Origin: an uncultured Atopobiaceae bacterium
GTDB lineage: Bacteria > Actinomycetota > Coriobacteriia > Coriobacteriales > Atopobiaceae
Direction of reading: 5' to 3'
DNA: 64,000 nucleotides
NCBI GenBank assembly: GCA_944320975.1
Contig: CALUJM010000002.1
Location: 62,001 to 126,000 of the forward strand
Shown: piece after piece, positions 49,390 to 56,829 of the stretch
How the letters are laid out: each line of letters begins with the position of its first letter
How positions within the stretch are numbered: the first letter of the stretch is position 1
The notes under the pieces: model-generated
Told to the model about the DNA's origin: nothing
Databases searched by the model: none
Seen by the model: only the letters and a program-made list of their open reading frames with translations
Program-made: the position numbers and the translations under genes

Positions 49390-50598
49390 ATGACCTATGA
49401 CTTCACCACCGTTCTCGACCGTGCCGGCCATGACGCGCTCGCCGTCGACGCCATCGGCGCGCCCGGCTCGGGCTACCCCGCGCCCGATAAGGGTTTCGAC
49501 CCCATCCCCATGTGGGTGGCCGACATGAGCTTCCCCGTGGCGCCGTCGATCACGCGCGCCATCCAGGAGCGCCTGCAGTACCCCACGTTTGGCTACTTCA
49601 GCCCGAGCGACGCCTACTACCAGGCCATCATTGACTGGCATCGCGACCGCAAGGGCGTGGGCGACCTGCTCCCGGAGCACATCGGCTACCAGAACGGCGT
49701 GCTGGGCGGAGTGGTCTCCGCGCTCACGGCCTTTGCCGCGCCCGGCGACCCGGTGCTCGTGCACAGCCCCACCTACGTGGGCTTCACGCACAGCCTCGAG
49801 GACAACGGCTTCAAGATCGTGCACTCGCCGCTCGTGCGCGACGCGGACGGCGTCTGGCGCATGGACTACGAGGACATGGAGCGCCGCCTCGCCGAGGAGC
49901 GCATCCACGTGGCGATCTTCTGCTCGCCGCACAACCCCTGCGGCCGCGTGTGGGAGCGCTGGGAGATCGAGCGCGCGATGGAGCTCTACGCCGCCCACGA
50001 CTGTGTGGTCATCTCCGACGAGATCTGGTCCGACATCGTGCGCCCAGGCCTCGCGCACATCCCCACCCAGTCGGTCTCCGAGGACGCGCGGCGTCGCACG
50101 ATCGCGCTCTATGCGCCGTCCAAGACCTTCAACCTCGCCGGTCTTATCGGCAGCTATCACGTCATCTACGATGGCTACCTGCGCGACCGCGTGACCACCA
50201 AGGGCAAGAAGACGCACTACAACAGCATGAACGTCCTCTCCCAGCACGCGCTGATCGGCGCGTACGGCCCCGAGGGCCGCGCTTGGGCCGACGAGCTCAA
50301 CCAGGTCATCGCCGGCAACGTCGACTGGGCGTGCGACTTCATCGAGCAGCGCCTGCCCGGCGTGAGCGTCTTCCGCCCCCAGGGCACCTACATGCTCTTC
50401 CTCGACTGCGCGCAGTGGTGCGAGAAGAACGGTCGCTCGATCGATGAGCTCCTGCGCGCGGGGCACCGCGTGGGCGTCTGCTGGCAGGACGGCCGCGCCT
50501 TCCACGGGCCGTGCCACATCCGCATGAACCTCGCGCTGCCGCTCTCGCGCGTGCAGGAGGCCTTCGGTCGCCTGGAGGAGCACGTCTTCTGCGCGTAG
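49390..50598 (+). CDS. MalY/PatB-type aminotransferase (probable cystathionine beta-lyase)
   Basis: 402 residues, PLP fold type I. MWVADMSFPVAPSI near the N-terminus and the FCSPHNPCGRVWERWE and PLP-lysine APSKTFNLAGL blocks are those of MalY/PatB, which split C-S bonds of cystathionine or cysteine. Start at 49390 with GAAAGGA; the frame from 49366 adds eight residues. With metY it belongs to sulfur amino-acid metabolism. Confidence 0.87.
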   Translation: MTYDFTTVLDRAGHDALAVDAIGAPGSGYPAPDKGFDPIPMWVADMSFPVAPSITRAIQERLQYPTFGYFSPSDAYYQAIIDWHRDRKGVGDLLPEHIGYQNGVLGGVVSALTAFAAPGDPVLVHSPTYVGFTHSLEDNGFKIVHSPLVRDADGVWRMDYEDMERRLAEERIHVAIFCSPHNPCGRVWERWEIERAMELYAAHDCVVISDEIWSDIVRPGLAHIPTQSVSEDARRRTIALYAPSKTFNLAGLIGSYHVIYDGYLRDRVTTKGKKTHYNSMNVLSQHALIGAYGPEGRAWADELNQVIAGNVDWACDFIEQRLPGVSVFRPQGTYMLFLDCAQWCEKNGRSIDELLRAGHRVGVCWQDGRAFHGPCHIRMNLALPLSRVQEAFGRLEEHVFCA

Positions 50599-50700
50599 GC
50601 GAGAAGGACCGCGCGCTCGGGCCCGCCCGCGGCGCCGTGCACGCACCACGCGCCGCCGCCCTACGCCGCCGAGTAAGCGCCTCGTCGCGCCACCCTACGC

Positions 50701-50772
50701 CGCCGAGTAAGAGAAATATGCGAAAAGTGGCCCTTCTGGACGTGCTTTTTCGCAAATTACTCTTACTCGGCG
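50701..50772. repeat. GAGTAAGAGAAATATGCG element (copy 2)
   Basis: CGCCGAGTAAGAGAAATATG and, at the far end, complementary ACTCTTACTCGGCG. A half copy (CGCCGAGTAAG) precedes it at 50667. Lies between convergent genes. Confidence 0.88.
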
Positions 50773-50820
50773 CTGTCGGGCGTCTGGCGGGGCGCCGGTG
50801 GGCGTCGATCGGGCACCTCC

Positions 50821-51522
50821 TTACAGGAGCGTGCCGTCGGCGAAACCCTGGTCCACCTCCCTCTGGAACCGCTCCGTCACGAGGTTCTCGTCATCGGGAA
50901 CCTTTCGCCCGTAGGTCGTGAGCTGGCCGGACGTCGCGATGATGGTGCGGGCGGCAAACTCTTTCGCCTGACGGGAGATCATCGGGACGGCCCAGGGCGC
51001 GGGCCTCGGGGAGAGGTGAATCGTCATGCCGCTCGTGACGATGCCCCCTTTGAAGGGCAGCAGCGTGAGGAGCATGAGCGAGGGTATGTGGTGCACGTGG
51101 CTGTCCGCGGGGTCCTGGCTCGCGCCCACGGCGAAGAGGTGGGTGCGGTTCATGTACAGCACGCTGTCCTCGTTCGCGTCCACGACGGTGAACATGTCGC
51201 GCAGCGCCCAGCGCCAGGGTCTTGCGCAGTCGAGGTGGTCCTGCGGCAGGTGCAGGGGGTTGTCGCGCACGAAGTCGTCGACGAGCTGGCGGTTGCGCCA
51301 GAGCGTGTCGGCCACCTGACCGCCGTGCTCGTAGAGCATGCACGGCGCCCCCGAGCGCTCGTGCAGTTCCGACGGGTCGACGATGCCCAGCCGATTGTTG
51401 GCGTAGACGAGAAGAGCGTTGATCGTGTCGTAGAAGAGCGTCGCGTCATCGTCGTCCATGTGGGAGTAGGGGACGCAGACGGCCGCCACCGGGCCGTTCT
51501 TGGTCTGCCAGTGCAGGCTCAT
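50821..51522 (-). CDS. Unrecognised 233-residue cytosolic protein
   Basis: No family was recognised. It has no signal peptide or membrane helix. Notable are an acidic DDDD at residues 23-26, a His-rich spot (SHVHHIPS) near residue 140 and Trp-rich segments. AAGGAGG precedes the ATG, so it is a real gene. The 3' neighbour is a repeat; 143 bases upstream lies an acetyltransferase gene on the same strand. Confidence 0.6.
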   Translation of the reverse strand: MSLHWQTKNGPVAAVCVPYSHMDDDDATLFYDTINALLVYANNRLGIVDPSELHERSGAPCMLYEHGGQVADTLWRNRQLVDDFVRDNPLHLPQDHLDCARPWRWALRDMFTVVDANEDSVLYMNRTHLFAVGASQDPADSHVHHIPSLMLLTLLPFKGGIVTSGMTIHLSPRPAPWAVPMISRQAKEFAARTIIATSGQLTTYGRKVPDDENLVTERFQREVDQGFADGTLL

Positions 51523-51665
51523 GTGACCTCCTTCGATCGGGTGCGAAGGAGGCTACCAGCTCGCGGGCTGCCTTCGTCTGCCTCGCAGCTGACACGGAGC
51601 TGCGTGCCGAGGTCAGGGGCGCGCCCGCCCGCAGAGGAGGACGGAGCAATCCGTCGGCGGCTTCC

Positions 51666-52289
51666 TTACGGCCGTGGGCGGTCGCACTGCGCCAGCTTGG
51701 CGCGGATGATGCGCCACGCCTCGCCGTTTCTCGTCTCAAACGTTTCCGGGTCGGCGGCAAAACCGGGCGGCATCGGCCCGATGTAGGGGACAAAGCCCAG
51801 CTTGAGGTACATGCCGCAGGCCGGCCAGCTCTCCGTCTGCGTGGTGAGGTAGAGCGGCGGCTCGCCCGAGGGCACCAGCTCGTCAAAGAGGCGGATGGTC
51901 CGGAGCATGAGCGCGCGGGCCAGGCCACGGCGCTGGTGGGCGGGGTCCACGCCCACCCAGTGCACGCGCAGGCGCGGCTCGCCGAAGTGGTTGCCCTGCC
52001 ACAGCGAGCTCGTGCCGGCAAGCTCGTCTTTCTCGTCCACCACGATGATCATCTGGCGGGAGAGCGCAGCGGGGTCCGCCTCGTAGGCCTGCTCGAAGTA
52101 GGCGAGCCCCTCCTCGTAGGAGGGCAGCTGGCCGAGAAGGACGTGCAGCCGCACCCACGGCTCGCGGAAGCGCGGCTCCCAGGCAGCGAAGCGATAGCCC
52201 GCCGGCAGAGGGGCGTCGGCTGGCGGCTCGTGGTCCCCGAGCACCATGAGCACGGGGATGTGGGCAACGCTGGTGTCGAGCACGGTCAT
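51666..52289 (-). CDS. GNAT-family N-acetyltransferase
   Basis: 207 residues. The acetyl-CoA loop is WVGVDPAHQRRGLARALMLRTI, followed by LYLTTQTESWPACGMYLKLGF. ATG 52289 is preferred because GGAAGG lies 6 bases before it; the ATG at 52295 would be directly attached to that site. Target unknown. Confidence 0.85.
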   Translation of the reverse strand: MTVLDTSVAHIPVLMVLGDHEPPADAPLPAGYRFAAWEPRFREPWVRLHVLLGQLPSYEEGLAYFEQAYEADPAALSRQMIIVVDEKDELAGTSSLWQGNHFGEPRLRVHWVGVDPAHQRRGLARALMLRTIRLFDELVPSGEPPLYLTTQTESWPACGMYLKLGFVPYIGPMPPGFAADPETFETRNGEAWRIIRAKLAQCDRPRP

Positions 52290-52304
52290 GGGCATCCTTC
52301 CGGG

Positions 52305-52468
52305 GCGTGACGATTAGGCGTGACGATTAGGACAGGTGACAGTTGGGGCGGGTGACAATTAGGACAGGTTAAATTGTCACACAGCAGAGCGTGTGACAAT
52401 TTAACCTGTCCTAATTGTCACCCGCCCCAACTGTCACCTGTCCTAATCGTCACGCCTAATCGTCATGC
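52305..52468. repeat. REP pair inside a 164-bp palindrome
   Basis: REP units 52351-52381 and 52392-52422 surround AGCAGAGC, the complement of the centre at 17741-17748, so this is the same REPIN in the other orientation. Pairing extends about 46 bases further outward on each side, through degenerate REP fragments (TGACGATTAGGACAGGTGAC) and AGTTGGGGCGGG, giving arms of about 78 bases with a single mismatch noted. Confidence 0.92.
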
Positions 52469-52476
52469 AAGGGATC

Positions 52477-55206
52477 CTACAGCAGCGTCCCGTTGCGGCG
52501 GATGAAGCGCCGGCGGGCAAGCAGGAGGGCCGCAGCGTAGAGCGTCACGATAACCGCGAGCAGGGCGAAGTACCCCAGCGGGAGCGGCGCGAGGTCGAGC
52601 GCCGCGCCGAGCGGCGTGAACGGCAATGCCGTCACGAGTGCGACGCCCGCCGCGCCGAGTGCCGTGAGGGGTGCGGCTGCCCGGCTCTCCACGAACGGAA
52701 CGCGCTGCGTTCGGACGAGGTGGACCGCCAGCGTCTGCGTCCACATGCTCTCGACGAGCCAGCCTGCCTGGAACGTCGCCACAAAGAGAGTCCGTCCGGC
52801 ATCGCCGAGGGCGCCCCAGGGACCGCCCGCGACGCCGGGGCACACCACGAAGAAGAGGGCGGCAAACGTGAGGAGGTCGAAGACGGAGCTCACGGGACCC
52901 AGGGCGACCATGAAGCGGCGGATGGAGGCGCTGTCCCACCTGCGCGGGGCGCGAACCAGCTCGTCGTCGACGCTGTCCCAGGGTATCGCGGTGCAGGTGA
53001 GGTCGTACACCAGGTTGAGGAGCAGGAGCTGGACCGCGCTCATGGGGAGGAAGGGCAGCAGCAGCGAGGCGGCCAGCACGGAGAAGATGTTGCCAAAGTT
53101 GGAGCTCACGGTCATCTTCACGTACTTGGTCATGTTGGCGAGGGTCCGGCGGCCGCAGACGATCCCGCGCTCGAGCACGAGGAGGTCCTTCTCCAACAGG
53201 ATGAGGTCAGCCGCCTCGCGGGCCACGTCCACGGCGGAGTCGACGGAGATTCCGCAGTCGGAGGCCGCCATCGCCGCGGCGTCGTTCACCCCGTCGCCCA
53301 TGAAGCCCACGGAGCGCCCCTCGCCCCTGAGGACGCTCACCACCCGCGCCTTCTGGGAGGGCGAGAGCTTGGCGAGGACCGAGACATCCCGCAGGCGGCG
53401 GGCGAGCGCCTCGTCGTCAAGAGCCTCGACCTCGGAGCCCGTGAGCACGTCACCCGCGGGGATGCCGATCGCGCTGCACACGTGCGCCGCCACGCGCGGG
53501 GAGTCCCCGGTGAGGACCTTGGTCTCGACTCCGTGCTCCGCGAGCGCCGCCACCGCCTCGGCCGCGCTCGCCTTGGGCGGGTCGAGAAACGCGAGAAGCC
53601 CAACGAGCGTCATGTTCTTCTCGTCTGCCACGGTGAGCCTGCCGACGCCCTCCGGGCTTTCCCTGAGGGCCACCCCGAGGACGCGCATGCCCTGGGTCGC
53701 AAGGGCCTCGGCGCGGGCGGTGACGTCGTCCGCCAGCGAGGCGGAGAGGGGCACGGCTCGTCCGTCCAGCTCTGCGAAGGCGCAGGCGTCGAGCACCTCC
53801 TCGAGCGCCCCCTTGCAGATCATGAGCGTCTCTCCCGTCCCGTCGCCCACCACGACGCTGAGGCGCCTGCGCTCGAAGTCGAAGGGAAGCTCGTCGACGA
53901 GGTCGTACCGCTCGCAGAGCTCCTCCACGGAGGGGTCGAGCTCGAGCGCCCGGCGCAGGATGGCCGAGTCGATGAGGTTCTTGACGCCCGTCCCGAAGAA
54001 GCTGTTCACGAAGGCGGCGCGCAGCACGCCCGGGTCCTCCGCGCCCCGCACGTCGAGGTGCCGCTCGAGGGCCACGCGATCCTCGGTGAGCGTCCCCGTC
54101 TTGTCGCAGCAGAGCACGTCGATGGCCCCGAGGTCGGAGACGGCGTCGAGCCTCTTCACGATGACCCTGTCGCGCGAGAGGTCGACCGCGCCCTTGCCGA
54201 GGCAGCACGTCACGAGCACGGGGAGCATCTCCGGCGTGAGCCCCACGGCCACGGAGAGCGAGAAGAGCACGGCGTCGACCCAGTTGCCCTTGGTGAGGCC
54301 GGACACGAGAACCACCGCCGGCACCATGACGAGCATGAGGACCACGAGCAGGCGGCTCGTGCGGGCGACACCCTCTCCCGAAGCGGTCGTGCGCCCGCGC
54401 CCCTCTGCGGCGGTGAGGCCCGAGGCGGTCTCGCCGATGAGGGTTGCGGCCCCCGTTGCCACCACCACGCCCGTGGCGGCGCCCGAGATCACGCTGCTTC
54501 CCAGGAAGGCGAGGTCATCGAGGTCGGTGACGGAGGCGTTGGGAGCAGCTCCCGCGGAGAGCCCCCGACGCTTCTCCACGCTCTCGGACTCCCCCGTGAG
54601 CGCAGACTGGCTCACAAAGAGGTCGCGCGAGAAGATCAGGCGCAGGTCCGCCGGAACGAGGTCGCCCGAGGAGAGGTGCACGACGTCTCCCACGACGAGC
54701 TCGTCGACCGGCAGCTCCACGCGGCCGGACCCTGCGCGCTCCACGCAGCAGGTGGTCTCGACCATCTCGGCGAGGGCGGAGGCGGCGTCGCTGCTCCGCT
54801 TGTCCTGAACGAAGCGCAGCGCGCCCGAGACCAGCACCATGATGGCGATGATGGCGGGTGTGGTGAGGTCGCGCGCGCCCGGCCGCGCGAAGACCCAGTC
54901 CGTGAGCACGGAGACGATGGCTATGAGCACGAGGATGCCCGTGAAGGGGTCGATGAACGCGGAGAGCACGCGCCGTGGGAGCGACGGGCGCTCGGTGCCT
55001 CCGAGGCTGTTCTCTCCCCAGAAGGCGCGCATCTGCGCGACCTCTTCCTCCGTAAGGCCGGAGGCGCGCGTCCCGATCTCCGCGAGGAGCTCGTCGGGCG
55101 AGATGCTCGCCACGTGGCGGAGCCAGTCTGCGCCGGGACGGGGCGCGCTCGGGGCGACGTTCGTGCGGCGTGCGAGGGCACGCGAGAGGAGGGTGGCCAG
55201 CAGCAT
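52477..55206 (-). CDS. mgtA: Magnesium-translocating P-type ATPase
   Basis: 909 residues, P3B-type Mg2+ importer in the cytoplasmic membrane. Phosphorylation site CCDKTGTLTED, TGES dephosphorylation motif (SALTGESES), hinge GDGVNDAAAM, and the MgtA-specific helix block VGLTPEMLPVLVT. The start at 55206 follows GAGGTGG. The leader holds an M-box-like aptamer and a terminator, implying induction by low magnesium. The REP palindrome begins 9 bases after the stop. Confidence 0.93.
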   Translation of the reverse strand: MLLATLLSRALARRTNVAPSAPRPGADWLRHVASISPDELLAEIGTRASGLTEEEVAQMRAFWGENSLGGTERPSLPRRVLSAFIDPFTGILVLIAIVSVLTDWVFARPGARDLTTPAIIAIMVLVSGALRFVQDKRSSDAASALAEMVETTCCVERAGSGRVELPVDELVVGDVVHLSSGDLVPADLRLIFSRDLFVSQSALTGESESVEKRRGLSAGAAPNASVTDLDDLAFLGSSVISGAATGVVVATGAATLIGETASGLTAAEGRGRTTASGEGVARTSRLLVVLMLVMVPAVVLVSGLTKGNWVDAVLFSLSVAVGLTPEMLPVLVTCCLGKGAVDLSRDRVIVKRLDAVSDLGAIDVLCCDKTGTLTEDRVALERHLDVRGAEDPGVLRAAFVNSFFGTGVKNLIDSAILRRALELDPSVEELCERYDLVDELPFDFERRRLSVVVGDGTGETLMICKGALEEVLDACAFAELDGRAVPLSASLADDVTARAEALATQGMRVLGVALRESPEGVGRLTVADEKNMTLVGLLAFLDPPKASAAEAVAALAEHGVETKVLTGDSPRVAAHVCSAIGIPAGDVLTGSEVEALDDEALARRLRDVSVLAKLSPSQKARVVSVLRGEGRSVGFMGDGVNDAAAMAASDCGISVDSAVDVAREAADLILLEKDLLVLERGIVCGRRTLANMTKYVKMTVSSNFGNIFSVLAASLLLPFLPMSAVQLLLLNLVYDLTCTAIPWDSVDDELVRAPRRWDSASIRRFMVALGPVSSVFDLLTFAALFFVVCPGVAGGPWGALGDAGRTLFVATFQAGWLVESMWTQTLAVHLVRTQRVPFVESRAAAPLTALGAAGVALVTALPFTPLGAALDLAPLPLGYFALLAVIVTLYAAALLLARRRFIRRNGTLL

Positions 55207-55233
55207 GGCGCCACCTCGCAATCCCGGGATACG

Positions 55234-55256
55234 AAAAGGGCCGCTCGTGGCGGCCC
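55234..55256 (-). terminator. Riboswitch expression-platform terminator
   Basis: GGGCCGC/GCGGCCC stem with a 5-base loop, then TTTT on the minus strand, 28 bases before the mgtA start. A strong terminator inside a leader means regulated read-through. Confidence 0.85.
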
Positions 55257-55386
55257 GTGGGAGTGCTTCTTGAGCGTGCGCTATGCGCGGCGGCGCCAGC
55301 CGTCCCGACCGGCAGGCGTCTCTCCCATGGACCTTGGTGCAACGTGTCTGCGACTGTGACTGTCACTCATGGGGAAACCACCTCCC
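55234..55386 (-). promoter_or_regulatory. M-box-like magnesium riboswitch of mgtA
   Basis: Read on the minus strand the leader starts GGGAGGTGG, and GGGAG (55382-55386) can pair with CTCCC (55259-55263) to close the aptamer. Blocks in M-box order are AGGTG (55379-55383), an ACGTTGCACC region, GAGAGACGCC (AGACGCC at 55315-55321) and GCTCAA (55270-55275). An intrinsic terminator follows directly. The match is partial and from memory, but placement before a Mg2+ transporter supports it. Confidence 0.55.
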
Positions 55387-55470
55387 TCGGGTCCGGGCGC
55401 GTGCCCGTCTCTCTGCTCTGGTCAGTATGCCCAATTCTTCCGGGTTCTACAACCGGCCTTCATGTCATGC

Positions 55471-56028
55471 CTACATCGTGTGCGTGGAGAAGATCGGCTC
55501 GTCCTCCCACCAGACCACGTCGTCGCCCGGCGCCTCGAGCGTGGCGGGCACGTCGATGAGCCGCTGGTTGGAGGAGCCGCGGAAGCGCAGCGTGATGTCG
55601 TGGAGGTCCTGCACGAAGGGCCCGTCCACGAGGACGTCCAGCGTGTCGAGCAGCCGGTCCGTGACGTCGCCGAGGTTCCACGCGCCGCCGGGCGCCAGCT
55701 GGTCCCAGGTGTGGCCCGAGAAGAGCCAGATGGACTTGCTGCCCCCGAAGCGCTCGCGCACCGCCTCGAGAAAGCCCACGAGCCCGGCCTGGTTCTCCGG
55801 CTCCATGGGCTCGCCGCCCAGGATGGTGAGGCCGCCCACGTAGGGCACGTCCATCGAGTCCATGATCTTCTCGGCCACCTCTGCCGTGAAGGGCTCGCCG
55901 GCCTCGAAGTCCCATGCCTCCTCGTTGAAGCAGTTGGGGCAGTGCAGGCGGCACCCGGAGACGAAGAGCGTGGTGCGCACGCCCGGCCCGTTTGCGATGT
56001 CGCAGTACTTGATGTTCGCGTAGTTCAT
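55471..56028 (-). CDS. nrdG: Anaerobic ribonucleotide reductase activating protein
   Basis: 185-residue radical SAM enzyme that installs the glycyl radical on NrdD. The cluster motif C-x3-C-x2-C is CRLHCPNC (GCRLHCPNCFN). GGAGGG precedes the ATG at 56028; the longer frame from 56124 overlaps the toxin gene. Lies 16 bases after a toxin gene and 800 bases from nrdD, so in one probable operon nrdD-antitoxin-toxin-nrdG. Confidence 0.93.
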   Translation of the reverse strand: MNYANIKYCDIANGPGVRTTLFVSGCRLHCPNCFNEEAWDFEAGEPFTAEVAEKIMDSMDVPYVGGLTILGGEPMEPENQAGLVGFLEAVRERFGGSKSIWLFSGHTWDQLAPGGAWNLGDVTDRLLDTLDVLVDGPFVQDLHDITLRFRGSSNQRLIDVPATLEAPGDDVVWWEDEPIFSTHTM

Positions 56029-56044
56029 GGGTGCCCTCCGGCTC

Positions 56045-56314
56045 CTAGTACGCCATCTTCTGATTGACGATGCCCTCGAGAAAGACAGTATCGTTCTCCG
56101 GATCGTATCGATAGACGAGGTCAAACGGGTTCATGGCGCATTTGCGGATGTTTGGCCCGAACTGCCTGGCAATGGATGGGGGCACGCTCGCCGACCCGCT
56201 CTCGGGAAACCTTTCGAGCATTCGCAGGATGCGATGGAGGCGCTCGCTGACGCGAGGGGAGCTGATTGTTGCCGCATCACCGAGGAACTGCTCGGAGAAG
56301 AGGAGCTTAGCCAC
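56045..56314 (-). CDS. RelE/ParE-like toxin
   Basis: 89 residues from GTG 56314. Matches the small RelE/ParE fold: SERLHRILRMLERFPESGS, then CAMNPFDLVYRYDPENDTVFLEGI, where the C-terminal strands carry the usual R-Y and V-hydrophobic pattern. Overlaps the antitoxin by 8 bases. Function is from pairing and fold pattern. Confidence 0.75.
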   Translation of the reverse strand: MAKLLFSEQFLGDAATISSPRVSERLHRILRMLERFPESGSASVPPSIARQFGPNIRKCAMNPFDLVYRYDPENDTVFLEGIVNQKMAY

Positions 56315-56600
56315 GGGCGGCCAACCTTTCCTGCAGCGCGGCATCAAAGGCTTCGATTCCCTCGACGTAGCGGCCATGTGCGAAGTCGTCCTCACCGTTG
56401 AGGATGCATGCTCGCATGCGCTCCTCATACGCCGCCTGCTCCGCCGCATCCCTCAGGTTCTTCTCGTAGAGCTCCTCGCTCATGAGCACGAAGGCCGCGT
56501 TGCCGTTCTCCGTGATGTGCACCACGTTATCGCGCGCCGCGTCCTTGACCTCACGCTGTCGCGTCTTAAGCGCCGCCGACGAAAAAATAGGGGTAGCCAT
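56307..56600 (-). CDS. Phd/YefM-like antitoxin
   Basis: 97 residues. The N-terminal half (LKTRQREVKDAARDNVVHITENGNAAFVLMSEELYEK, described by its ends) has the Phd/YefM pattern: DNA-binding N-terminus followed by a loop naming 'E-N-G-x-x-x-x-V-L-M-S'. ATG 56600 with GGGGGG upstream. It precedes the toxin gene. Confidence 0.78.
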   Translation of the reverse strand: MATPIFSSAALKTRQREVKDAARDNVVHITENGNAAFVLMSEELYEKNLRDAAEQAAYEERMRACILNGEDDFAHGRYVEGIEAFDAALQERLAARG

Positions 56601-56734
56601 CACAATCCCCCCAAGCAGAGTCCCAATCACGTACCTGATACAGTACATAATACCGCATCAATATCAACAGCCGAGAAGAACCTCGGGGACGCGCCGGGCC
56701 AAGGCCCGCGTGCCGCACCCCGATAACAGTGCGC

Positions 56735-56820
56735 GCGGGACCGGAGGTAAGGTCCCGCGCGCAGTTTCGCAGCGCGAAGCGCGAGAATGTCTGAGCACGG
56801 GGCCTTACCTCCGGTCCCGC
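56735..56820. repeat. Long hairpin with conserved loop (element B)
   Basis: Stem GCGGGACCGGAGGTAAGG and its perfect complement; loop CGCGCGCAGTTTCGCAGCGC continuing to GAATGTCTGAGCACGGGG. Shares the loop with elements A and C, not the stem. Placed directly after nrdD and before the antitoxin gene. Confidence 0.85.
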
Positions 56821-56829
56821 GGGAGAATG

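Noticed and set aside
52465..55359. Very long open frame opposite mgtA
   Set aside because: High-GC shadow of mgtA with His/Arg/Glu-rich composition; the mgtA frame has all P-type ATPase motifs.
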